Source: Candidatus Kaiserbacteria bacterium (GTDB taxonomy: Bacteria; Patescibacteriota; Minisyncoccia; Phycocordibacterales; Phycocordibacteraceae). From it: a DNA stretch of 9,409 nt. The DNA lies in NCBI GenBank assembly GCA_003229135.1, contig QIHV01000038.1, positions 1 to 9,409 on the forward strand. Direction: 5' to 3'. Position numbers and translations under genes: made by a program. Positions 1 through 7,177 of the stretch are shown here, one piece after another; within the stretch, counting starts at the first letter, position 1; each line of letters starts with the position of its first letter. The notes beneath the pieces were generated by a model, which was given only the letters and a program-made list of their open reading frames with translations, searched no databases and was not told where the DNA came from.

Positions 1-359
1 CCCAAAATTATAAGCGCACCTATTATCGTCCACAATAACATCATACGTACTTTTTCTATTTCGGCCGGTTTCCCTTGTGCTATAACAAATTTAAAACCAG
101 TATAAATAAGCATAAGTATTACGACTATTGTGCCAATCTCCACCAGGAAACCTAGAATATCTGTCAATAAATTACTTAATGAACTGACTTTAAGTGGATT
201 ACAGAGCCCTTTACAGGAAGCAGCTGATGCAGTTTGTGTGGAATTAATAATATTATTACCAGTTGAAACCGACCCCACACCTGCAGCAAATGCTGTGTTA
301 ACGTGCATTGGGAACAGTATAAATACTGAAAGTGCTAAAATTGGAAAAATGTATTTCAT
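1..359 (-). CDS. TrbC/VirB2-like pilin family protein, partial (C-terminus beyond the window)
   Basis: The frame is open from ATG at 359-357 to the left edge, giving 119 complete codons with the 3' end missing. The N-terminus is a signal peptide: a lysine, a hydrophobic stretch (about residues 4-17), then NTAFAAG with probable cleavage after A25 or A26. A Thr/Ser/Asn-rich linker follows, then SCKGLCNPL (cysteines C49 and C53). A first membrane helix spans about residues 69-94, a short basic and acidic loop (GKPAEIEKVR) follows, and a second helix begins near residue 106 and is still open at the edge. This signal peptide plus two-helix layout matches TrbC/VirB2-type pilins, which many Parcubacteria encode in small copies; membership is by pattern and not a profile search. 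The ATG overlaps the stop of the solute-binding-protein gene (ATGA, 359-356), so the two are probably translationally coupled. It could instead be another small two-helix membrane protein. Confidence 0.8.
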   Translation of the reverse strand, partial: MKYIFPILALSVFILFPMHVNTAFAAGVGSVSTGNNIINSTQTASAASCKGLCNPLKVSSLSNLLTDILGFLVEIGTIVVILMLIYTGFKFVIAQGKPAEIEKVRMMLLWTIIGALIIL

Positions 360-1675
360 TGTAGGGCTGCGATAATTAATTGTTTGGTTTCGATAAGTGC
401 TTGTGAGATGGATAAACGTCCGATAATTATATTTTGAATCAAACTGGAAAATATTTTATCTGTTGTTACTGATGACGGGGACAACCACGCATGTGACATT
501 ATCGCACTTGTGTATGCGACACTCTTAATTGGATTTTGTGGCGAAATTGCAAGTAGTGAGCGCAGAGATGGTGCAAAGCCAACTTTATTAATAATAATCT
601 TTTCGTTTGCAATACTGGACAGTGCGGAAGCGGTGCGCAACGCACCCTTTGCATTTTTACTACCACGAGGAATTATAAGTGCATACACACGCGCATAAAC
701 TGTCTTAAACCGTGCAGTTGCCAATTGCGGCATTAAAGCTACACCAAATGACAAATTTGGATTTGCTTGTGTAATAAAATTTGCCTCGGATGCATAGCCC
801 GGATAAAGTGCTAAATTCCCAGCAAGAAATTCTTGTCGTGAATTTGGTAATGTCCTATTCCACGTATAAGAAACTTTTGTTGGGTCGGCAAACTCTGTAT
901 AAAAACGAAGTACTGATACCCCAGGTGAAATGATACTCCCCTTCACACCGCCGGAACCATTACCTATACCAAGTGATACAGTATACCCGCCTCGCTCACT
1001 ACGTGTTACAAGTGGCACACCAGCCTGTAAAAATAATGTTGAGAGTATGCCCTGTGCATCGTGGACATTGTTGTAAGCTCCGAAAGCAACTAGCGCGCGT
1101 GAAATATTTTTAGAATTAGTGATTTGTGCGATACGTGGTACAAGACCTGAAAAGGCATCCCATGTGGACGGTGGGTCGACAATACCAGCAGAAGAAAGCA
1201 TTGTCCGATTGTAATAAAGTACCATGGGGTCTATAGCAATAGGAATTCCAAGCACACCGTTAGGTCCCAAGTAAATGTGTGCGGCATCGGCAAATGTATC
1301 CAAGAAGTTGCGTTTTGGTAGTGCCGTATATGGTATAGGGATGATCTCTTTATTTAGTGATGTGAGCTCATTTTGTGATACTAAAATAAGGTCCGGACCT
1401 TGTCCTGATGCGATTGCTTTAGACAAGTCGGTTTCAAATGTTGCCTGAGGTTTACTGATATACGATACCCCCTTCAACTGTTGATTTTGTCGCTTAATGG
1501 TATCCAACGCTTCATTCATCTGCACGCTTGGTAGCACACCCCAAACGACAACATTTCCAATGAGGTCTTTACTTTTTGAGGAGCCCGAATATGTTGAAAA
1601 TATAAAAATGCCACCAAGTGCAAGTACGCCAAATACTGCTAAAAATATTGCTTGAAATGTCGAGATATTTTTCAT
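356..1675 (-). CDS. Membrane-anchored extracellular solute-binding protein (SBP_bac_1-like)
   Basis: This 439-residue protein resembles family 1 ABC-type (sugar) substrate-binding proteins. An N-terminal hydrophobic segment at about 8-28 follows a short basic end (MKN). There is no lipobox cysteine, and no cysteine anywhere in the protein, so it is probably held by an uncleaved helix and not as a lipoprotein. Family landmarks are VVVWG near residue 42, GPDLILVS (93-100), the hinge-region pattern GIPIAIDPMVLYYNR followed by PPSTWDAF (143-175), and FLAGNLALYPGY (283-294), the usual position of the F..G..A....G motif. It starts inside the methyltransferase stop (ATGA, 1675-1672) and ends inside the pilin start, so it is the middle gene of a three-gene operon. 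No permease or ATPase gene is visible. The substrate cannot be read from the sequence. It may bind a ligand for an uptake system encoded elsewhere, or act with the pilin at the surface. Confidence 0.85.
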   Translation of the reverse strand: MKNISTFQAIFLAVFGVLALGGIFIFSTYSGSSKSKDLIGNVVVWGVLPSVQMNEALDTIKRQNQQLKGVSYISKPQATFETDLSKAIASGQGPDLILVSQNELTSLNKEIIPIPYTALPKRNFLDTFADAAHIYLGPNGVLGIPIAIDPMVLYYNRTMLSSAGIVDPPSTWDAFSGLVPRIAQITNSKNISRALVAFGAYNNVHDAQGILSTLFLQAGVPLVTRSERGGYTVSLGIGNGSGGVKGSIISPGVSVLRFYTEFADPTKVSYTWNRTLPNSRQEFLAGNLALYPGYASEANFITQANPNLSFGVALMPQLATARFKTVYARVYALIIPRGSKNAKGALRTASALSSIANEKIIINKVGFAPSLRSLLAISPQNPIKSVAYTSAIMSHAWLSPSSVTTDKIFSSLIQNIIIGRLSISQALIETKQLIIAALQ

Positions 1676-2202
1676 GGTGCCGATAATACAAAACTGTAAT
1701 GGTGTGGTGCCGGAGCAATATCTTTTACTTTATGAAAACCAGCATTTAAAAACATTTCTTGTGCAGCATGCTCTGAAACTATCATCTCAGGTGTGGGACC
1801 AATACCACCATAAGCACCAGCCCAATCTACAACCAGTAAAATACCACCAGATTTAAGGGTGCGCTTAATTTCCTCTATGGCAACCTTGCGGTCATCAAGC
1901 TGAAAGAGTGTATTTGATAGTATTGCGGCATCAAGTACTTTTTCACGTAATTTGGTACCGAATTGTTTTTCAAAATTACCACATACAGTTTCAATATTAT
2001 TGAGTTTATTATCCTTAGCGAGATTGTGTATGTGCTTCAGGATATCTTCCTGTACATCAATAGCATATACACGCCCTTCACCACCTACCAAAGATGCTGC
2101 GGCAATAGTGTAGTGCCCCGATCCGGCGCCAAAGTCACCGACTTTCATACCAATGCGTAATCCCATTTGTTGTATGGTTGTTTTTGGGTCAATGAAATTC
2201 AT
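1672..2202 (-). CDS. Class I SAM-dependent methyltransferase
   Basis: This is a 176-residue Rossmann-fold methyltransferase. Motif I (VGDFGAGSG, 21-29) binds S-adenosylmethionine. The acidic end of strand 2 is the Asp in VYAIDV (D49). DAAILSNTLFQLDD (91-104) is the post-II/motif IV region, and LKSGGILLVVDW (116-127) is the usual motif after strand 4. The substrate is unknown; the general pattern is that of the broad UbiE/ArsM-like Methyltransf_11/31 type. I chose the ATG at 2202-2200 over an in-frame ATG at 2238. The 12 extra residues (MRTYLTTWYTLY) look non-native, MNFIDPKTT is a natural family start, and an extended -10 box lies just 6 nt upstream of the 2202 ATG. It is the first gene of the operon with the solute-binding protein and pilin, and its stop overlaps the next start by 4 nt. 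Why a methyltransferase is coupled to surface proteins is not evident. Confidence 0.85.
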   Translation of the reverse strand: MNFIDPKTTIQQMGLRIGMKVGDFGAGSGHYTIAAASLVGGEGRVYAIDVQEDILKHIHNLAKDNKLNNIETVCGNFEKQFGTKLREKVLDAAILSNTLFQLDDRKVAIEEIKRTLKSGGILLVVDWAGAYGGIGPTPEMIVSEHAAQEMFLNAGFHKVKDIAPAPHHYSFVLSAP

Positions 2203-2208
2203 ATATAA

Positions 2209-2217
2209 AGTATACCA
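2209..2217 (-). promoter_or_regulatory. Extended -10 promoter for the methyltransferase operon (leaderless)
   Basis: Read on the minus strand, TGGTATACT (2217 to 2209) is an extended -10 element (TGn plus TATACT). The 6 nt TTATAT separate it from the ATG at 2202, so initiation at the normal distance would begin at or next to the start codon. The -35 position is poor (TGCGCA), as is common with extended -10 promoters. Confidence 0.55.
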
Positions 2218-2229
2218 AGTTGTGAGATA

Positions 2230-2239
2230 TGTGCGCACA
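2230..2239. promoter_or_regulatory. 10-bp perfect palindrome over the -35 position
   Basis: TGTGCGCACA is its own reverse complement. It lies in the 64-nt gap between gyrA and the methyltransferase and covers the -35 region of the proposed promoter. It could be an operator, but it is short and a chance match cannot be excluded. No gyrA terminator hairpin with a T-tract is visible in this gap. Confidence 0.2.
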
Positions 2240-2266
2240 CGTAATCAACAAGGTAAAAATTTACAA

Positions 2267-4738
2267 CTACAATGCAACCATCGAAGCAATACTGTCACCC
2301 GTACGCATTTTCATAATACGCACCCCTTGTGTTGCGCGTGAGAGTGCTGGTACTTCGGCAGCTCCAGTACGAATGACTTGTCCTTTTTTGGAAACAACCA
2401 CAATCTCTTGTTCACTAAGGTTATCAGGTAGCACTTTCGCACCAATAATTTCGCCAGTTTTTGTTGTAACTTCCGCGGTCTTTATACCTGAACCCCCTCG
2501 ACCCTGTACTTTATACTCTCGCATCATTGTACGTTTACCATAACCCTTACTCATAATTACAAGAAGTGAGGCGTTTTTAGCACCTGATTTGATAACTTCA
2601 GCTGAGACAATATGGTCACCTTTTTTAACTTTCATACCACGCACACCACCGGCTGTACGTCCCATTTCACGTACATCGGCCGCCTTAAAACGTATGGATT
2701 GTCCTTTTGAAGAAACTACTGAAACCGTATCCTCCTCACCGGCAAGTGCCGCGCACACAAGACGGTCGTTGCCTTTAAGTGAAATTGCAATAATGCCTGA
2801 GCGACGTACATCGGCAAGACTTTTCGCGGCGATACGTTTTGTTACCCCTTCAAATGTTACAAAAACAATTGAAAGAGCATTTCGTATTGTACCTTTCTGT
2901 ACCGGTAAAATAGAAGTGACTTTTTCATCGGCAGAGAGTGGGAGAAAGTTCATTATACTTTTACCTTTTGTTGCACGGCGACCTTCAGGCAAATCATACA
3001 TTTTTAATTGATATGCTTTTCCACGATCAGTAAAGAAAAGCAGGTCGGAGTGTGCCGATGCTACAAGAAAGTGTGTTACCACATCTTCCTCTTTTGTCGC
3101 AATATCAATAACGCCGACACCTCCGCGTTTTTGCTTCTTGTACTCGTCCGGATTGGTACGCTTAACGTAGCCGCCTTGAGTTAGTACAAGTACGAATTCT
3201 GAATCAGGAACCAAATCTTCCAGTGAAATATTTTTTACACCACCTTTTATAATTTTTGTGCGACGATCATCTCCATACTTTTTACTAACTTCAACGAGCT
3301 CCTTTTTTACTACAATAAAAATGTTCTTTTCTGAAGAAAGAATATCTTTCAAGGTCTTAATCAGTTTCTGAAGCTCAGTAAGTTCATTTTCAATCTTTTT
3401 ACGTTCCAGTCCCGCAAGTGTCTGTAAACGCATAGCAAGTATTGCAACTGTCTGCCGTTGGGAGAACTTGAATTTCTTTTGTAGTGCCAGTGATGCACTC
3501 GGCACATCCACTGATTTTTTAATAATGGCAATGACTTCATCTATATGATCAAGTGCCTTGGAAAGTCCAAGCAAAATATGTTCTCGTTCTTGTGCCTTAC
3601 GCAATTCAAATTCAGTACGGAGACGTACTACCGTTTGACGATGCAAAATAAAATTCTCCAACATACCTTTCAGAGAAAGTGTTTGCGGAACACCGTCAAC
3701 CAACGCCAACACATTGTAGTGGAAAGTACTTTCAAGCTCGGTATGCTTATAAATTGTATTCAAAACAGCCTGTGGATATGCTGTACCTTTCAACTCCACA
3801 ACAATACGAATATCACTTGTTGATTCATCACGCAAATCCCTAATCCCTTCTATTTTTTTATTATGTACAAGGTCGGCTATGCGTGTGATTAGTTCAGCTT
3901 TGTTCACACGATACGGAATTGAAGAAATAATAATGGACGCACCTTTGTCCCCATCAATTATTTCCGCTTCACCACGTACAACCACACCACCCCTGCCATT
4001 AGCGTAAGCGTGCTTAATATCTTCTTGATTAAATGCAACTCCTCCCAAAGGAAAATCCGGACCCTTTACAAATTTAAGCAGATCATCCGTACTTGCCTGT
4101 GGGTTATCTATTAAATGAATGGTTGCATCAACCACCTCACGTAGATTATGCGGTGGTATATTCGTTGCCATACCAACAGCGATACCTAACGTACCGTTCA
4201 AAAGTAAATTCGGAAGTGCGGCTGGCAAAACCTTTGGTTCTTGTCGTGTAGCATCATAGTTTGGATTCCATGCGATCGTATCTTTCTCGATATCACGCAA
4301 AAGCTCCTCACCAATACGTGACATTTTTGCCTCGGTATAACGCATAGCTGCTGGTGAGTCACCATCAATTGAACCAAAGTTACCCTGTCCTAGCACAAGC
4401 GGATAACGATATGAAAACGTTTGTGCCATTTTTGCCATAGCGTCATATACCGAGGAGTCGCCGTGTGGGTGATATTTACCAAGCACATCACCTACCACAG
4501 CTGCCGATTTACGAAACTTTGCCGATGGAGATAGTCCGAGATCACGCATAGCGAAAAGAATACGGCGATGTACCGGTTTTAGACCATCACGCACATCTGG
4601 AAGTGCACGCGTTGTGATAACCGACATCGCATAATCAACGTACGATGAACGCATCTCAGATGTAATATTTTGGTCAATAATTCGTACATCCGCAGTTACG
4701 GGCGTGCTTCCATCATGCTCATCCTTATTTTTTGCCAT
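2267..4738 (-). CDS. gyrA: DNA gyrase subunit A
   Basis: GyrA is the DNA-cleaving subunit of gyrase, which introduces negative supercoils as an A2B2 complex. The 823-residue length is normal (B. subtilis GyrA is 821). The N-terminal breakage-reunion domain carries [18 protein letters not shown] (44-61) and the catalytic tyrosine Y134 in AAMRYTE, equivalent to E. coli Y122. The quinolone-resistance region [12 protein letters not shown] (88-99) keeps Ser and Asp at the E. coli S83 and D87 positions (S95, D99), so no resistance change is seen there. A coiled-coil region at about 370-500 leads to the C-terminal beta-propeller. The GyrA box, which separates gyrase from topoisomerase IV ParC, appears as QKRGGVG (536-542) in place of QRRGGKG, and a box-like QGRGGSG occurs at 745-751. 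There is no acidic C-terminal tail. It is the third gene of an operon, 3 nt after the small membrane-protein gene. No Shine-Dalgarno sequence precedes the ATG. The stop is TAG. Confidence 0.96.
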   Translation of the reverse strand: MAKNKDEHDGSTPVTADVRIIDQNITSEMRSSYVDYAMSVITTRALPDVRDGLKPVHRRILFAMRDLGLSPSAKFRKSAAVVGDVLGKYHPHGDSSVYDAMAKMAQTFSYRYPLVLGQGNFGSIDGDSPAAMRYTEAKMSRIGEELLRDIEKDTIAWNPNYDATRQEPKVLPAALPNLLLNGTLGIAVGMATNIPPHNLREVVDATIHLIDNPQASTDDLLKFVKGPDFPLGGVAFNQEDIKHAYANGRGGVVVRGEAEIIDGDKGASIIISSIPYRVNKAELITRIADLVHNKKIEGIRDLRDESTSDIRIVVELKGTAYPQAVLNTIYKHTELESTFHYNVLALVDGVPQTLSLKGMLENFILHRQTVVRLRTEFELRKAQEREHILLGLSKALDHIDEVIAIIKKSVDVPSASLALQKKFKFSQRQTVAILAMRLQTLAGLERKKIENELTELQKLIKTLKDILSSEKNIFIVVKKELVEVSKKYGDDRRTKIIKGGVKNISLEDLVPDSEFVLVLTQGGYVKRTNPDEYKKQKRGGVGVIDIATKEEDVVTHFLVASAHSDLLFFTDRGKAYQLKMYDLPEGRRATKGKSIMNFLPLSADEKVTSILPVQKGTIRNALSIVFVTFEGVTKRIAAKSLADVRRSGIIAISLKGNDRLVCAALAGEEDTVSVVSSKGQSIRFKAADVREMGRTAGGVRGMKVKKGDHIVSAEVIKSGAKNASLLVIMSKGYGKRTMMREYKVQGRGGSGIKTAEVTTKTGEIIGAKVLPDNLSEQEIVVVSKKGQVIRTGAAEVPALSRATQGVRIMKMRTGDSIASMVAL

Positions 4739-4741
4739 ATA

Positions 4742-5092
4742 TTAAAACGGTATTATGGTCCGCATTGGAGTCGAACTGGCAGCAAGTGTTGACGAATGAC
4801 TAACATCAACAATTTGCAGTCGTGGTGTCTTATTATTTTTAGCATTTATTGCCGCATAGGCCGCTGCGCCAAGGTTCCCAGGGAGCGAGTTATTGGCTAT
4901 GGTTGTTGTGGCGTGGTTTATTGCAAAATAAGCTGCCGACGAAAGTTCAGGCGCAAGCATACCGGTTGTTGTGAGTGATGTTGTAAACCACACAATCGCA
5001 ACGATGCCCGCCACTCCCGCGGCAGTGCCATACGCTATGCGCTCTCGCACATGCACCGGTTTTGCTTGTAGTCGTTTAATGAAATCCATCAT
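4742..5092 (-). CDS. Small single-pass membrane protein of unknown function
   Basis: I do not recognise a named family. The 116-residue product has a basic amphipathic start (MMDFIKRLQAKPVHVRER) and one hydrophobic helix at about residues 19-40. A Ser/Thr/Ala/Asn-rich tail follows that is probably outside the cell, given the positive-inside rule. The tail has an internal repeat: LSSAAYFAIN (50-59) and LGAAAYAAIN (74-83), 7 of 10 identical and 24 residues apart. Two ATG codons stand in tandem at 5092-5087. The first overlaps the stop of the upstream MBL gene as ATGA, and either could be used. The gene ends 3 nt before gyrA, so it belongs to an MBL, membrane protein, gyrA operon. Its position on the coding strand between two coupled genes supports a real gene; a direct link to gyrase function is not implied by anything visible. 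Confidence 0.7.
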   Translation of the reverse strand: MMDFIKRLQAKPVHVRERIAYGTAAGVAGIVAIVWFTTSLTTTGMLAPELSSAAYFAINHATTTIANNSLPGNLGAAAYAAINAKNNKTPRLQIVDVSHSSTLAASSTPMRTIIPF

Positions 5093-5736
5093 ACGCAGGG
5101 TGTTACTACTATGATAGCACCATCTTTCTCAATTGTATCCTTCTTTTTCAAAGTTAGTTTATCAACTGTGTCATGTTTGTTCCCTCTCTCTTTTAGAAAC
5201 TGCTCGAGTGATTGTGGCAGCCCCATACCGTTCCAGTGCATAGGAATAATGATACGTGGTGCGAGTGCCGTTGCAAGTTTAGCTGCTGCAGCCACGTCCA
5301 GAACACCATCTCCGCCAATCGGTATAAAAAGTACATCAATTGATTCAATTGATTCACGCGCCTCTTTAGAAAGCTCTGGATCGGAAAGTGCTCCGGCGTG
5401 CAGAAGTGTCATACCTTCTAGCTCGACTAAATATACAGTATTCACCGCTTCATCTTTTTCTTTTGGAAGTCCATAGTGACTTTTGGACAAAAATCCCTGT
5501 ACCGTAACACCGGAGCGTTCGTATTCGCCAGGGCCATCAATAACAAATAATTCTTTACTGCCACCCCTCACTTCTGCTACGCCATTCATATCAGGATGAT
5601 TGCGTGATACAAATACAATATCCGCACCAAAATGTACTGCTGGCAATGTCGCCCCCTTACCAATTGGGTCAAAAACCAGTGTAAGATCACCGAATGTTAC
5701 TTTAAAACATTGCCCTCCATAATGTGTGATAACCAT
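5089..5736 (-). CDS. Metallo-beta-lactamase-fold protein (UlaG/YtkL-like, COG2220), metal site degenerate
   Basis: From the ATG at 5736 the protein has 215 residues and begins MVITHYGGQCFKVTFGD, the usual start of UlaG-like Zn-dependent hydrolase relatives. An in-frame ATG at 5793 would add 19 hydrophobic residues (MINHHTIIWILYVIKLLLY) not typical of this cytosolic family, so I reject it. Family marks are FDPI (22-25), VIDGPGEYE (65-73), LLHAG (111-115) and IPMHW (164-168). The HxHxDH metal motif reads RNHPDM (45-50): the first and last histidines are Arg and Met. The GD aspartate is Ala (GAL, A116). H47, D49, H113 and H167 remain. A normal two-zinc centre is therefore unlikely, and the protein may be a pseudoenzyme or bind ligand without hydrolysis. 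It is first in the operon with the small membrane protein and gyrA, and its stop overlaps the next start by 4 nt. Confidence 0.85.
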   Translation of the reverse strand: MVITHYGGQCFKVTFGDLTLVFDPIGKGATLPAVHFGADIVFVSRNHPDMNGVAEVRGGSKELFVIDGPGEYERSGVTVQGFLSKSHYGLPKEKDEAVNTVYLVELEGMTLLHAGALSDPELSKEARESIESIDVLFIPIGGDGVLDVAAAAKLATALAPRIIIPMHWNGMGLPQSLEQFLKERGNKHDTVDKLTLKKKDTIEKDGAIIVVTPCV

Positions 5737-5747
5737 ATATAACAGTA

Positions 5748-5756
5748 ATTTTATCA
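5748..5756 (-). promoter_or_regulatory. Extended -10 promoter for the MBL/gyrA operon
   Basis: On the minus strand TGATAAAAT (5756 to 5748) fits TGn plus a -10 hexamer (TAAAAT). It lies 11 nt upstream of the chosen ATG at 5736, which predicts a leader of only a few nucleotides. There is no convincing -35 box. Confidence 0.4.
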
Positions 5757-5853
5757 CATATAAGATCCAAATAATAGTATGGTGATTTATCAAATTACAT
5801 TATGAAGTACAGATGGTCCTATTCGAATATGATAAAAACCGGAATAATAAATA

Positions 5854-5895
5854 TGTTATTCTGTACAAACATTCTATTTTTTGTTATTCTCCACA
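5854..5895 (+). promoter_or_regulatory. Probable rpsA promoter region with a direct repeat
   Basis: TGTTATTCTGTACA (5854-5867) and TGTTATTCTCCACA (5882-5895) match at 12 of 14 positions and start 28 bp apart. Each contains an extended -10-like TGTTATTCT. The second has TGTACA (5862-5867) 17 bp upstream of its TATTCT, a 4 of 6 match to TTGACA, so it is the better promoter and would give an rpsA leader of about 50 nt. A 10-bp palindrome TATTCGAATA (5820-5829) and a GAATAA...TTATTC inverted repeat (5842-5861) lie just upstream. The 214-nt gap between the divergent MBL and rpsA genes holds nothing else I can support. Confidence 0.35.
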
Positions 5896-5950
5896 TGTAC
5901 TTTGATGGCGGTATTTATTAGAAGCCGCGAGTGGACTAACCCTGAAGCTT

Positions 5951-7117
5951 ATGGGAGATACTTCAGTATTCACCGCAAACCCACCATCATATTTACTGCA
6001 AATGACAGAAGAAAAACAACTAATTTTTACAGGTGCTAATATTGATTCGACAAGTCCAATGGCACGATTTGCCGAACAAATTGCCACACCGCCGCGAGAA
6101 GAAGATTTAATAGAAGGAACTATTATTGCGCTTGGACGCGGGCGAGTTTATATTGATTTACCGCCATTTGGTACCGGGCTTATTTATGGTCGTGAATACT
6201 TAAATGCCGCCGATGTACTTCGTAAGGCAAATATCGGAGACACCATTACTGCAAAAGTTATAGAGCTATCCGGTTACGAGGGGTACATTGAGTTATCTCT
6301 TAAAGAGGCGCGCCAAGCGGCTATTTGGGGAGAAGCCGAGCAGGCGATTGTTTCTGAAACTGTGTACACACTCCCTGTTGAGGAAGCTAATAAAGGAGGA
6401 CTTATAATCTCATGGCAGGGTATTCAAGGATTCTTACCGGCTAGTCAGCTTTCCAAAGAACATTATCCTCGTGTTTCTGATGGTGATAAAGATAAAATTC
6501 TTATTGAACTTCAACAGTTGGTTGGTAAAACATTCTCCGTACGTATTATTACCGCCGACCCTAAAGAGGGAAAACTTATTTTTTCTGAACGGAGTGGTTC
6601 CGAAGACGAAGAAAAAGCATCTCTTGTTGATAAATACCAAGTTGGAGATGTGCTTGAAGGTGAAGTAACAGGTATTGTTGATTTTGGTGTATTTATAAAG
6701 ATTGAATCTGGTCTTGAGGGGTTGGTACATATTAGTGAACTGGATTGGGGTCTTGTGGAAGACCCGCATATCTTATGTAAGGTTGGTGAAACTGTAAAAG
6801 TCAAAGTGATAGAGATCAAAGATGGAAAAGTTTCTCTCTCAATTAAAGCTCTTAAAGAAAATCCATGGCATACTGTAGGTGAACGTCATAAAAAAGGTGT
6901 AGAGGTTTCTGGAGTTATTATAAAATACAACAAACATGGTGCTCTTGCTTCAATTGAAGAAGGTGTTGCTGGGTTGGTGCATATAAGTGAATTTGAAAGC
7001 CCACAAGCACTGCGCGACACATTGGAGCTTGGCAAAACCTACCCATTCAAAATTAGTCTTTTTGAACCGCAGGAACAACGTATGACTCTTACATATATCG
7101 ACAATAAGAAAAAATAA
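5951..7117 (+). CDS. rpsA: Ribosomal protein S1, four S1 domains
   Basis: S1 binds mRNA on the 30S subunit and helps start translation on messages with weak or no Shine-Dalgarno sequence. The 388-residue protein has four OB-fold S1 domains: about 52-120 (with GTGLIYGREYL), 130-214 (GGLIISWQGIQGFLPASQL, typical of S1 domain 2), 230-300 (GIVDFGVFIKIESGLEGLVHIS, the canonical form) and 315-385 (the same pattern, more divergent, GALASIEEGVAGLVHISE). E. coli S1 has six domains; four is usual for short bacterial S1 proteins. The start is uncertain. ATG 5951 is the first in frame but has only a weak GAAG upstream, and ATG 6002 (MTEEKQ) would remove 17 residues lying outside any domain. It is transcribed alone, divergent from the MBL/gyrA operon and convergent with pth, with a hairpin just after its stop. 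Confidence 0.9.
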   Translation: MGDTSVFTANPPSYLLQMTEEKQLIFTGANIDSTSPMARFAEQIATPPREEDLIEGTIIALGRGRVYIDLPPFGTGLIYGREYLNAADVLRKANIGDTITAKVIELSGYEGYIELSLKEARQAAIWGEAEQAIVSETVYTLPVEEANKGGLIISWQGIQGFLPASQLSKEHYPRVSDGDKDKILIELQQLVGKTFSVRIITADPKEGKLIFSERSGSEDEEKASLVDKYQVGDVLEGEVTGIVDFGVFIKIESGLEGLVHISELDWGLVEDPHILCKVGETVKVKVIEIKDGKVSLSIKALKENPWHTVGERHKKGVEVSGVIIKYNKHGALASIEEGVAGLVHISEFESPQALRDTLELGKTYPFKISLFEPQEQRMTLTYIDNKKK

Positions 7118-7138
7118 GTATTCGGATTATATAATTAA

Positions 7139-7177
7139 CAAACACCACTTGGCATTTTTATTGCCAAGTGGTGTTTG
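7139..7177. terminator. Bidirectional hairpin terminator between rpsA and pth
   Basis: Arms 7139-7154 and 7162-7177 (CAAACACCACTTGGCA and its exact complement) form a perfect 16-bp stem with a 7-nt loop (TTTTTAT). Neither side has a long T-tract: the minus-strand flank TTAATTATATAA is moderately U-rich, while the plus-strand flank CCTCTTGC is not. The pth stop codon (7160-7158) lies in the loop, so one arm encodes the last Pth residues. Confidence 0.75.

Noticed and set aside
2203..2238. Longer methyltransferase start at 2238
   Set aside because: It would place the -10 box inside the coding region and add 12 residues that do not look like the family.
2589..3011. 140-codon open frame on the plus strand inside gyrA
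   Set aside because: It lies antisense to a strongly conserved part of gyrA and its translation shows no domain or plausible start signal. Other plus-strand frames within the minus-strand genes (for example 5111-5476 and 7168-7815) fail for the same reason.
4752..4757. Internal promoter for gyrA (CATAAT 13 nt before the ATG)
   Set aside because: Only the hexamer matches; there is no TG extension or -35, and gyrA is well explained as the third gene of the operon.
5737..5793. N-terminal extension of the MBL protein as a membrane anchor
   Set aside because: The extra residues are hydrophobic but cover a good extended -10 box, and the family start MVITHYGGQCFKV lies at 5736.
5905..6039. 44-codon frame starting MAVFIRSREW, overlapping the rpsA start
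   Set aside because: It is short, has no recognisable domain, and overlaps rpsA in another frame. It could only matter as an upstream regulator and nothing supports that.
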